Shown piece after piece: positions 16,422 to 24,336 of a DNA stretch of 42,211 bases. Position numbers and translations under genes: made by a program. This DNA is from Dolichospermum sp. UHCC 0259 (GTDB taxonomy: Bacteria; Cyanobacteriota; Cyanobacteriia; Cyanobacteriales; Nostocaceae). The notes under the pieces are model-generated. The model was given only the letters and a program-made list of their open reading frames with translations. It did no database searches and was not told the DNA's origin. Position 1 is the first letter of the stretch. Each line of letters opens with the position of its first letter. The stretch lies in assembly GCF_009711935.1 (NCBI RefSeq), contig NZ_VIKX01000169.1:1-42211 (forward strand), read 5' to 3'.

Positions 16422-17222
16422 CTAACTAACGCCAGCTACACTGGGCAAATTAACTTTTAAGCGTTTCAATATCGCTTCCCGTCCTTGCATTGCCAAAGTA
16501 TCTTCTAAAGGTGAAAGTTTAATTTCTTGCTGATATTTTAACTTTAACGCGGTTTGAATTAACCAATCGGCTACGAAAGGATTTTTTGGTAATAATGGTC
16601 CGTGAGAATAGGTAGCGATCGCATTTTGATAAAATGCTCCTTCTGTTCCATCTTCTCCATTATTCCCCAAGCCATACACCACACGCCCCAAAGCTTCCAC
16701 TTTTCCTAATGTAGTCCGGCCACCATGATTTTCAAACCCGACTAAATAAGGTTTTGTTCCCGTCATTGCTTCTAGTTCCTGTGCCAATCGAGAAGCTGTT
16801 ACTTCTATCACCAAATTACCAATACATCTTTTAGTATTTTCACCAGGATGGATGGAAACTAAATCCAAGATTCCTAAACCTTCAATTCTTTGTCCAAAGG
16901 CTGGTTCATAATAATTTCCGAGTAATTGGGGCGAACCACAAGTAAAAACTCCCGGCGTACCATGTTCGATTTTATCACGCATTGCCTCCGCTTTTGCCCC
17001 TTGTAAATCCCGCATGACAATTTCTTGTTGACGATCCTGTGCGCCCCCACCCACAATCACATCTACTGATTTTATATCCTCTGCGGTAGATTCTTGATCC
17101 AAGGGTAAAACAATCACATTATATCCCCGCCATTGGGCGCGACGTTGGATAGTAATCACATTTCCGCGATCGCCGTAGGTACTCATCAACTTAGGATATA
17201 GCCAACCAATAATAATTTCCAT
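16422..17222 (-). CDS. gatD: Lipid II isoglutaminyl synthase glutaminase subunit GatD
   Basis: This 266-residue class I glutamine amidotransferase is of the CobB/CobQ-like GatD type. It opens 'IIIGWLYPKLMSTYGDRGNVI', has the nucleophile C95 in 'GVFTCGSPQLLG' and the histidine H207 in 'ATYSHGPLLPKNP', as in GatD. GatD releases ammonia from glutamine for MurT, which amidates the D-glutamate of lipid II in peptidoglycan synthesis. The partner gene murT, often adjacent in bacteria, is not next to it: a rhodanese gene lies 82 bp upstream and a GAF gene follows. It starts at ATG 17222 and its length is normal. CobQ-type cobyric acid synthases are much longer, which excludes that alternative. Confidence 0.85.
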   Translation of the reverse strand: MEIIIGWLYPKLMSTYGDRGNVITIQRRAQWRGYNVIVLPLDQESTAEDIKSVDVIVGGGAQDRQQEIVMRDLQGAKAEAMRDKIEHGTPGVFTCGSPQLLGNYYEPAFGQRIEGLGILDLVSIHPGENTKRCIGNLVIEVTASRLAQELEAMTGTKPYLVGFENHGGRTTLGKVEALGRVVYGLGNNGEDGTEGAFYQNAIATYSHGPLLPKNPFVADWLIQTALKLKYQQEIKLSPLEDTLAMQGREAILKRLKVNLPSVAGVS

Positions 17223-17304
17223 CGGTTTATAACTTATAAAACCTCTACTATAACGTTAGTAGGGAATAAGTTAAACAGGCTTTTTAGGAATTTTTAATGG
17301 TTAG

Positions 17305-17811
17305 TTATTTTGCCAATGCTGTATTAGCTGCTTTCCAACCATTCATGCTGGGTGGGAAACCTCGCACATTATCATAGCCCAACAAGTGTAAAGACATAAC
17401 CGCCATTGCGGAACGATAACCAGCGGAACAGTAAACTACTACAGGTTGTTTTTTCGGGATCTTGTCGAGGTTTTGCGCCAAGGTTCGTAGAGGAATATTG
17501 ATAGCATTACCAATATGACCTGAAGCATACTCAGAAGGCTCTCTGACATCCACCAGAAAAATATGATCTTGTTTCAACAACTGTTGCAACTCTTCCACTT
17601 TCCCTACTGTGTAATAGTTTCCAGGTATGGATTTGAGGTAATTATCCACTATTGTTAGCTCTTCAGCATTAGAATTATCTATTACTGCGATTTTCTGCGT
17701 TAGTGATAAAGGCAATGCTACTGCTGATAAGTCATAGCTAACAATATAAAACGTACAAATAAATACAAAAATACTTAATAAAAGTACATTTACAAAACGT
17801 TGGATTTTCAT
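17305..17811 (-). CDS. Exported or membrane-anchored rhodanese-like protein
   Basis: This 168-residue protein has an N-terminal hydrophobic segment (about 7-30), which acts as a signal peptide or anchor. A rhodanese domain follows (about 65-165), with 'FLVDVREPSEYASGHI..AINIPL' and the active-site loop 'VVYCSAGYRSA' with C128. A cysteine at this site suits sulfur transfer or sulfide/persulfide handling. It would act outside the plasma membrane, in the periplasm or thylakoid lumen. It lies 76 bp downstream of the Rieske gene and upstream of gatD on the same strand. A functional link with the Rieske protein is possible but not shown. Confidence 0.85.
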   Translation of the reverse strand: MKIQRFVNVLLLSIFVFICTFYIVSYDLSAVALPLSLTQKIAVIDNSNAEELTIVDNYLKSIPGNYYTVGKVEELQQLLKQDHIFLVDVREPSEYASGHIGNAINIPLRTLAQNLDKIPKKQPVVVYCSAGYRSAMAVMSLHLLGYDNVRGFPPSMNGWKAANTALAK

Positions 17812-17887
17812 AAGTGATGATTTGCTAAAGATTTTTCCGGGAAAGTTCCATTATTTTTATCCCCATATTATTGTTGAACAATAATTA

Positions 17888-18427
17888 CTAACCCCACCAA
17901 GGTTTTTTACCAGTTCGGGGATCAATTTCCATCCAGGGAGAAATGCGGATATACTCACCTTCCAAGTTAACGCCAACAAGCTTGAGGGGAAGAGGTGCAG
18001 GACCTCGTATTACTCTGCCATCAGCATCATAGCGAGAACCATGACAGGGACATTGAAATTGGTTGTCATTGGGATTCCAAGGAAAGGTACAACCCAAATG
18101 AGTACAGATATCAACAATTCCCCAAGGATGCAGAGTCCCATCTGATTGGATTGTGAGATAAGTAGGTTCTGTTGCTAAACCTGCAACTAAAGCACGAGTG
18201 CCAACGGGTTCAGCTAAAATCTGGCTAGAAGGAATGAGATTTCCATGAATATCCTTGGCGAGGATAGAACCATCTCCACCCACTTCTGTGGGGGCAACAA
18301 AGAATTTAGCCGCAGGATACAATACGCTGCCGGCTGTAGTGGCAACAACTGCACCTGTAAGAAAATTGAGTAATTGTCGCCTCGAAATTGAGGGACTTTC
18401 TATTTCTAGAGGAAGACTATTTGTCAT
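17888..18427 (-). CDS. petC: Cytochrome b6f Rieske iron-sulfur protein (PetC paralogue)
   Basis: This 179-residue Rieske protein has a twin-arginine-type N-terminus ('[21 protein letters not shown]') that serves as membrane anchor, followed by the cluster-binding loops 'CTHLGC' (C108, H110, C113) and 'CPCHGS' (C126, C128, H129). The [2Fe-2S] ligands and the disulfide cysteines are all present. It would sit at the lumenal side of the thylakoid or plasma membrane and pass electrons from plastoquinol to cytochrome f or a soluble carrier. petA is not adjacent, whereas the main cyanobacterial petC normally forms a petC-petA pair. This is therefore probably one of the minor PetC copies. Confidence 0.88.
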   Translation of the reverse strand: MTNSLPLEIESPSISRRQLLNFLTGAVVATTAGSVLYPAAKFFVAPTEVGGDGSILAKDIHGNLIPSSQILAEPVGTRALVAGLATEPTYLTIQSDGTLHPWGIVDICTHLGCTFPWNPNDNQFQCPCHGSRYDADGRVIRGPAPLPLKLVGVNLEGEYIRISPWMEIDPRTGKKPWWG

Positions 18428-18943
18428 TATTTTATACCTTTTAGTTTTAGTACAAGTGTTGAGTGGCTTGAAATGATAAATATGATTGTATTGCTGTTAC
18501 TTATAGCATTCCCATTTAATTCATGAAATCACTCTCAAGGTAGGAAATGGAAAATCAAGAGGACTAGATGTGTGAGGAATTTTTTCTCAAAAAATTAGCT
18601 ATGGATCAATCCCAGCGATCATGCTATCTTTCTCAGAAAAATTTCCGAATTATTTCGATATATTAATAAATTTCAAGTTTAGTAAACAGACAACATAAAT
18701 AAAAAAACTCGTGCTAGGTTAAGGGCAGGGTACAAAAAGGTTAAAAGTCAAACCTTAAATCCGAACTTTTCATTAGAGTTTGTGCCTCCTGCTCTAGTGT
18801 CTCGGCAATCAATTTTAGATTTTAGCTTCCTGTCAAAGTTTTTTCGCCTAAAACTCACCAAATTGTTATTGGAGGTGTTGAACTCACAGCCAGAAGTGTC
18901 TGCCCATTAGAAATAAGGGAAGCGTAACTTAAATCGAATTTAA

Positions 18944-18973
18944 TTGATTGCTTGTCCAGTCCACTCCTATATT
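18944..18973 (+). promoter_or_regulatory. Candidate promoter of the COP23 gene
   Basis: TTGATT (18944-18949) and TATATT (18968-18973) are 18 bases apart. A start near 18980 would give a leader of about 180 bases before the ATG at 19159. Confidence 0.35.
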
Positions 18974-18998
18974 TTTGTATTGAACCACAACCTAATCG

Positions 18999-19048
18999 AG
19001 AAACCGCTGTAAGCTGCTGATAATCCTTCGTAGCTTGTAGCGGTTTCT
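18999..19048 (+). promoter_or_regulatory. Stem-loop in the COP23 leader
   Basis: Arms AGAAACCGCTGTAAGCT (18999-19015) and AGCTTGTAGCGGTTTCT (19032-19048) form 10 bp, a 2x2 internal loop and 5 bp, closed by a 16-base loop. It is not followed by a U tract, so it looks more like leader structure than a terminator. Confidence 0.5.
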
Positions 19049-19070
19049 GATGTATATACTAAAAACAAAA

Positions 19071-19140
19071 AAACAGGTATTGTGAATGAATCAAAAAAAT
19101 ATATTCTCCGTCAATAGAGATATCAGCTATTTACCTGTTT
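19071..19140 (+). promoter_or_regulatory. Distal inverted repeat before the COP23 start
   Basis: AAACAGGTA (19071-19079) pairs perfectly with TACCTGTTT (19132-19140) across 52 bases. The right arm ends 18 bases before the ATG, close to the AAAGG ribosome binding site, so pairing could influence translation. Confidence 0.4.
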
Positions 19141-19158
19141 CTAACAAAGGTTATATTT

Positions 19159-19923
19159 ATGTCATTAAAATCACTGCGGGTTTTATTGTTGAGTAGTCTG
19201 GGCTGTTCCTTATTTCTTGGTAATCCTGTAGCTTTTGCTCAAGTTGTTGTTCCTACAGAGTCATCAGGTTCATCTACTACAGTACCATCAGGTTCATCAA
19301 CCACTATGCCAACTTCCACCACAGTTGACAGTAGCGCCAGGTTTAGTTGTCAGTCTAACAATGGACAGTTTACAGTCATGTATCAGCCCCAAAGTCAACC
19401 AGGACAATACTTTGCTTGGGCTGCACCTCAGAATTTAGGCGGTGGTTGGGATGCTCAAAAACGTTGTCAGGCGATCGCCACCCGTTTAGAATCATATCGC
19501 CCCGATGGATTACAAGAACTGCAAATAGCGGTAGAAAATAGCGAAAATATTATCTGTGTCACCACCGAATCCCAACCCAGTTGTCGAATTGTCTTAACAG
19601 TCCCTCGTGGTAAAGATCCCTATACTATTCGGAATAGTGTATTCCAAAACCTCACTAATGCCGATGGTGGACAACAAACCATTGCTGTTAATACCTACAC
19701 TAATCGTAACAGAGGTAATAACAATAGCTTATACAGTCTAGGACAAACGCTTTTAGGTGGTAGCAAGAATCAAGTTACTTCTACTAAAGCTGGAATTAAT
19801 TTGAAACCATTCCTTGATCCTAAAGATGGTGGTACAGGCGGAAAATTGAGAAATGGAGTCGCAATTAAGGGTAATACCACACGCCAAAGTCCTAGTCGCC
19901 TAAATCCAGGCAGATTTCGTTAA
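19159..19923 (+). CDS. Secreted COP23-domain protein
   Basis: A 254-residue exported protein. Residues 1-28 are a signal peptide ending in AFA-Q; residues 28-60 are a Ser/Thr-rich linker with repeated 'SGSST'. Residues about 60-180 are a COP23 domain ('RFSCQSNNGQFTVMY', 'WDAQKRCQAIATRLESY', 'IICVTTESQPSCRIVLTVPRG') with four cysteines placed as in the family. A Gly/Asn-rich basic tail follows. COP23 was named after a circadian oscillating protein of the peripheral membrane in a unicellular cyanobacterium; the molecular role is unknown. AAAGG lies 8 bases before the ATG. The long structured leader is the notable regulatory feature. Confidence 0.85.
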   Translation: MSLKSLRVLLLSSLGCSLFLGNPVAFAQVVVPTESSGSSTTVPSGSSTTMPTSTTVDSSARFSCQSNNGQFTVMYQPQSQPGQYFAWAAPQNLGGGWDAQKRCQAIATRLESYRPDGLQELQIAVENSENIICVTTESQPSCRIVLTVPRGKDPYTIRNSVFQNLTNADGGQQTIAVNTYTNRNRGNNNSLYSLGQTLLGGSKNQVTSTKAGINLKPFLDPKDGGTGGKLRNGVAIKGNTTRQSPSRLNPGRFR

Positions 19924-20435
19924 TTAGAATTCCGGGCAACCACAGGGGGTTGACATCCGATTTCGGGCAACCACAGGGGGTTTGCCCCTACAATATTTTT
20001 GTGATTATATTTACCTTTTTAGAGAAACTAAATTTACCCTTTATATAATTTTGTCCTGTATTAACTTATTAGGTGTTGTAATTATTTCTCAGGATTGATT
20101 TTTGAAGATTAGTTAGTAAGTGAAGAATACGCAATAACCGCAATGACTGGTTATCTAATTTAGGCTGCTAATTCGTCATAATGCCCCATTTCCTAGAAAG
20201 TAAGTTCGATATGACAAATTTATTAATTTATGGTACGTTGGTACGATAATATCCAAATATCAACACTCTGACTACTTAAATTCCCAAAAATCAACTTTTG
20301 GTGATTGGCAAATAATTAGTATTTAAATACTACACTGAAACCAATGCAGAGTAAATTTGTCATAAATTGTATAATTTAACCAAAATATAACTTGGTGACA
20401 ATCTAGTTCTACTATCTTTTTAAGAGAAATTAACA
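19924..20435. other. Intergenic region with a tandem GGGCAACCACAGGGGG repeat
   Basis: This gap holds two copies of CGGGCAACCACAGGGGGTT (19933-19951 and 19964-19982), the second followed by TGCCCCTAC and able to fold with it as a terminator-like hairpin. The remaining 450 bases are AT-rich and show no gene. The promoter of the secretion operon should lie in 20230-20420, but no strong consensus was seen. Confidence 0.65.
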
Positions 20436-21167
20436 ATGGTGACAAACCTGATTACAAGTAATATGAATCAAGTTCTACAATTGGGCGATCGCATCCTCCA
20501 GTCCACAGAGGTTTTATCATTATTGTCGGAATACCAGCTATTACCGCTATTAATTAAGGAAATACTCATTGATCAAGCGATCGCAGAAATTGTCTGTACC
20601 CCAGAGGAAGAACAACTAGCCTGTGAACAATTAGCCCAACAATATCAGGGACTAGAACCACAGAGCGAAAGTTTCCAAAAATTGCAGATCATGGCGGTAC
20701 GACAATTAAAACTGGAAAAGTTCAAAGAGGAAACCTGGGGAGGGGATTTAAACTCCTACTTTTTCCAACGGAAAAGCCAGTTAGATAGGGTGATTTATTC
20801 CCTAATTACCACCTCAGAAATTGGTATCGCTCAAGAAATCTACTTCCGTATTCAAGAGGGTGAACAATCTTTTGCGGAATTAGCACGGGAATATGCCCAA
20901 GGCCCAGAATCCCAAACAGATGGCTTAGTCGGACCCATAGATTTACAATCCCTCCATCCCACATTGGTGAATATCCTCTCCAAAAGTCAACCACAACAAC
21001 TATCACCACCAACTCAAATCAATAACGTGATAGTAATTGTTCGATTAGAAAAAATACTACCAGCCCAACTAGATCGTTCCATGCGACAGCGGTTACTAAA
21101 TGAACGATTTAATCAGTGGTTACAAACACAAATGACAGAAAAAAAATGTCAGATTCAGACCATGTAA
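20436..21167 (+). CDS. PpiC/parvulin-type peptidyl-prolyl isomerase of a secretion operon
   Basis: A 243-residue protein with an N-terminal SurA-like helical part (about 1-125) and a parvulin rotamase domain (about 126-220). The domain shows 'AQEIYFRIQEGEQSFAELAREYAQGPESQTDGLVGPIDLQSLHP' and 'PPTQINNVIVIVRLEKI'. No signal peptide is present, so it probably acts in the cytoplasm, where it could hold or fold the substrate before export. It lies 56 bp upstream of the ABC exporter gene on the same strand. Rotamases of this type are commonly linked with HlyB/HlyD-like exporters in cyanobacteria. The substrate is not identified. Confidence 0.82.
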   Translation: MVTNLITSNMNQVLQLGDRILQSTEVLSLLSEYQLLPLLIKEILIDQAIAEIVCTPEEEQLACEQLAQQYQGLEPQSESFQKLQIMAVRQLKLEKFKEETWGGDLNSYFFQRKSQLDRVIYSLITTSEIGIAQEIYFRIQEGEQSFAELAREYAQGPESQTDGLVGPIDLQSLHPTLVNILSKSQPQQLSPPTQINNVIVIVRLEKILPAQLDRSMRQRLLNERFNQWLQTQMTEKKCQIQTM

Positions 21168-21223
21168 ATCGCCAAATATCAACCTTTTCGCCAATATAAA
21201 GTGAAATAAATAACTCAATCAAT

Positions 21224-24217
21224 ATGACTTATACTCAGAGTACCTTTGAAGAATTCATTGCCAGTCTTGAAGGATTTGATCAATTATCAGACGAAGAAAT
21301 TAACAACCTCTTATCATCACAAATTCTTCAGCCTTTACGTTATCGAATAGGGCAAAAAATTATTGGTAAAGAACAACTACCAGAAAGGATCTCCATTCTT
21401 TATCAAGGTAACGTCAGACTATTGGGATATAATCCCCAAAACCAACTACCAATTACCTTAAAATTGCTGCAACCAGGGGCAACAATTGGCGAAATTTCTT
21501 GGTTACGTGAATTGCCTTGTGAAACAGCGATCGCTTCCACTGAAGTCATCTGTTTAACCTGGAAAGCCGCAGATTATTTGCAATTTATCAACCGCAATCC
21601 AGCCTTTGCTAAAGCTCGTCAAAACCAAAGTCACCTCATTGAAATCTTTGATATTTTGAGTTCACAAGTAGCACAAAAAGCTTTAGTCAATCACAACCTC
21701 AAAGAGATTACCCAACAGGCTCAATTAGCAGCAAAAATTCATTATTTATCACCAGGAAAAACCGCTTTAAGAGAATTAGACAGCGATCGCGTATGGTTTG
21801 TTAGTGGTCGTAGTTCCCTCCCCAATTTTCCACCCAATTCTCGCCTAGAAACCGACGTAATTGAAGTTAAAGATAACGTTCCTCTCCGCTTATTGGGAAT
21901 TAATCCTCAAGACCTATCATTACTTGATGGTGTCACCATTGAATCAGAAACATTAGAAACTATATCAGATAGCAGAGTAGATTCAGAAATTCCCTACGCC
22001 CAAGAACCAGAATTTGTTCCTCCCACCACATCAAACAAGCAATTTAAAAATCAAAACTATCCATTTTTCCGGGGACAAGGGGAATTAGATGCCACTCTAG
22101 CTTGTTTTCAAATGCTATCCAAGCATTTAGAAATGCCCTTTCGGAAAGAAGTAGTCCGGCGAATTTTAAACGACCAAATTAAGCGTCAAGGTAGTATATC
22201 TTTTCAAGTTTGCGCTTATTTATCAGAACTAATTGGACTTAAATCTCAGCTAGTTGATGTTCCCGCTGTTTCTATCAATCGCATTCCCACACCAGCATTA
22301 ATTCGCTATCGTGACAGTTTTGCTGTCCTCTATGCAGTAGATGGAAAAACAGTAGTTTTGGGTTTACCATCTCAAGGCATTATCAACTGCCAAATTAATC
22401 AACTGGTAGAAGAATTAGAAACCGATGACGCTAATCTGCAACCACAAGTTAGAGTTCTATTACTGAGCGCAACCAAAGAAACACCCAAAGAACGCTTTGG
22501 TTTATCTTGGTTTGTTCCTTACTTATCACGTTACCGCCGGGTACTGATAGAAGTATTTATTGCTTCCTTCTTCGTTCAATTAGCTGCCCTCGCTAATCCT
22601 CTAGTTATTCAGCTAATCATTGATAAAGTCATCGTCCAGAATAGTATTAGTACCCTGAATATTTTAGGGGTATTACTATTAGCAGTGGGTGTGTTTGAAG
22701 CAGTATTAACCACCTTGCGGACTTACTTATTTGTAGATACCACCAACCGCATTGACATGAGTTTGGGGTCACAAATTATTGACCACTTACTGCGCTTACC
22801 ACTACGCTATTTTGATAAACGCCCAGTTGGTGAATTATCAACCAGAATTAATGAATTAGAAAATATTCGTCAGTTTCTCACCGGTACGGCGTTAACAGTA
22901 GTCTTAGATGCCCTATTTTCCGTCGTTTATATAGTTGTCATGCTGTTTTACAGTTGGCAACTAACTCTCGTCGGATTAGGGACAATTCCTCTGTTTGTGG
23001 TAGTGACATTAATTGCTGCTCCTACAGTCAGTAGACAATTAAGAACTAAAGCTGAACGGAATGCCGAAACTCAATCTTATTTGGTTGAGGTTATGTCAGG
23101 TATTCAAACAGTTAAAGCCCAAAATATTGAATTACGCTCCCGGTTTTCTTGGCAAAAGAAATACGCTAAGTTTGTCGCCGCCGGTTTTAAAACTGTTCTC
23201 ACTTCCACATTAGCTAATTCAACCAGTCAGTTTCTCAGTAAACTTAGCAGTTTATTAGTTTTATGGGTGGGAGCTTATTTAGTTTTGCAAGGAGAATTAA
23301 CATTAGGAGAATTAATTGCCTTTCGGATTATTTCTAGTTACGTTACTACCCCGATTTTACGCTTGGCACAAATCTGGCAAAACTTCCAAGAAACTGGGTT
23401 ATCTCTAGAACGATTAAGTGATATTGTGGACACACCACAAGAAGCAGAAATAGATCGGAATAATATTCCCCTTCCTGCTATTAGCGGTGCTGTTAAATAT
23501 GAAAACGTTTCCTTCCGATTTGCTGCCAGTGGACCACTACAACTCAGCAATGTCAGCGTCGAATTTGCCGCAGGTAAATTTGTGGGCATTGTCGGACAAA
23601 GTGGTTCAGGGAAAAGTACAATGATGAAATTACTGCTCAGACTTTATGACACAGAATCTGGCAGAATTTTAGTTGATGGTTACGACATTGCCAAAGTCGA
23701 ACTTTATTCACTACGGCGGCAAATTGGTGTAGTTCCCCAAGATACCCTCTTATTTGATGGCACAGTGCAAGAAAATATTGCTTTAACTAATCCTGATGCC
23801 ACAACAGAAGAAATTATTGAAGCTGCTCAAATTGCCGTTGCCCATGAATTTATTATGACCTTGCCAAATGGTTATAATACAAGAGTTGGAGAACGGGGAT
23901 CAGCCCTTTCTGGTGGACAAAGACAGAGAATTGCGATCGCTCGTTCTGTATTACAAAGACCTAAAATCCTAGTTTTAGACGAAGCCACCAGCGCCCTAGA
24001 TTATCCCACAGAAAGGCAAATTTGTCTGAACTTAGCTCGCGCCTTTAAAGGTAATACAGTCTTCTTCATTACCCACCGTTTAAATACTGTTAGTAATGCC
24101 GATACTATCGTCGTCATGGATAATAGTAGAATGATAGAACAAGGCAGTCATCAAGAACTCATGGCAGCTAAAGGTCATTATTTCTATCTTTATCAACAAC
24201 AGGAAGTAAACTTGTAA
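21224..24217 (+). CDS. Type I secretion ABC exporter with cNMP-binding and degenerate C39-like domains
   Basis: A 997-residue membrane exporter. Residues about 15-150 form a cyclic-nucleotide-binding-like domain ('YQGNVRLLGY...LLQPGATIGEISWL'). Residues about 280-400 are a C39-peptidase-like domain in which the catalytic Cys position reads Ala290 ('ELDATLACFQML'), the His position Ser365 and the Asp position Leu, so no peptidase activity is expected. Six membrane helices follow (about 430-710). The ATPase domain has Walker A (791-798), the signature LSGGQ (895-899), Walker B 'ILVLDEATSALD' and H951. A dead C39 domain is used for substrate docking in HlyB-type exporters, which secrete substrates without cleaving a leader. 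With the rotamase upstream and HlyD downstream it forms a type I secretion set; an outer membrane TolC is absent here. Confidence 0.92.
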   Translation: MTYTQSTFEEFIASLEGFDQLSDEEINNLLSSQILQPLRYRIGQKIIGKEQLPERISILYQGNVRLLGYNPQNQLPITLKLLQPGATIGEISWLRELPCETAIASTEVICLTWKAADYLQFINRNPAFAKARQNQSHLIEIFDILSSQVAQKALVNHNLKEITQQAQLAAKIHYLSPGKTALRELDSDRVWFVSGRSSLPNFPPNSRLETDVIEVKDNVPLRLLGINPQDLSLLDGVTIESETLETISDSRVDSEIPYAQEPEFVPPTTSNKQFKNQNYPFFRGQGELDATLACFQMLSKHLEMPFRKEVVRRILNDQIKRQGSISFQVCAYLSELIGLKSQLVDVPAVSINRIPTPALIRYRDSFAVLYAVDGKTVVLGLPSQGIINCQINQLVEELETDDANLQPQVRVLLLSATKETPKERFGLSWFVPYLSRYRRVLIEVFIASFFVQLAALANPLVIQLIIDKVIVQNSISTLNILGVLLLAVGVFEAVLTTLRTYLFVDTTNRIDMSLGSQIIDHLLRLPLRYFDKRPVGELSTRINELENIRQFLTGTALTVVLDALFSVVYIVVMLFYSWQLTLVGLGTIPLFVVVTLIAAPTVSRQLRTKAERNAETQSYLVEVMSGIQTVKAQNIELRSRFSWQKKYAKFVAAGFKTVLTSTLANSTSQFLSKLSSLLVLWVGAYLVLQGELTLGELIAFRIISSYVTTPILRLAQIWQNFQETGLSLERLSDIVDTPQEAEIDRNNIPLPAISGAVKYENVSFRFAASGPLQLSNVSVEFAAGKFVGIVGQSGSGKSTMMKLLLRLYDTESGRILVDGYDIAKVELYSLRRQIGVVPQDTLLFDGTVQENIALTNPDATTEEIIEAAQIAVAHEFIMTLPNGYNTRVGERGSALSGGQRQRIAIARSVLQRPKILVLDEATSALDYPTERQICLNLARAFKGNTVFFITHRLNTVSNADTIVVMDNSRMIEQGSHQELMAAKGHYFYLYQQQEVNL

Positions 24218-24230
24218 TTCGTTCGTTCTT

Positions 24231-24274
24231 AGTTATCAGTTGTCAGTTGTTCCTATAAAATTCAACTGATAACT
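24231..24274 (+). repeat. Intercistronic hairpin
   Basis: AGTTATCAGTTG (24231-24242) and CAACTGATAACT (24263-24274) form a 12-bp stem with a 20-base loop between the ABC exporter and HlyD genes. It may reduce read-through or protect the upstream transcript. TTATCAGTTGTCAGTTG is also a common dispersed spacer sequence. Confidence 0.5.
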
Positions 24275-24336
24275 AATTAAAGATAAAATTACACACCATT
24301 AAATATTCAATCTAAAATCCAAAATCTGAAATTATT

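Larger units (their letters stand above)
18428..19158. other. Long divergent intergenic region with a structured leader
   Basis: A 731-base gap between the divergent petC-like and COP23 genes. I see no gene, tRNA or known small RNA. The right third holds a promoter-like pair (18944-18973), a stem-loop (18999-19048) and a distal inverted repeat (19071-19140), all upstream of the COP23 start. The left part is AT-rich without clear structure. Confidence 0.6.

Noticed and set aside
16422-17222. Reading this amidotransferase as cobyric acid synthase CobQ
   Set aside because: It is half the length of CobQ and lacks the N-terminal ATPase domain; the Cys/His spacing fits GatD.
18563-18582. A Yfr1-like small RNA, because TTCCTCACACATC occurs on the minus strand
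   Set aside because: It matches the Yfr1 core only in part and lacks the two flanking stem-loops; a similar string at 10127-10139 is equally isolated.
18770-18960. A possible 6S-like or other structured RNA upstream of the COP23 promoter
   Set aside because: I could not build a long closing stem with a central bubble, and no known conserved motif (SRP, tmRNA, RNase P, cobalamin riboswitch) is present.
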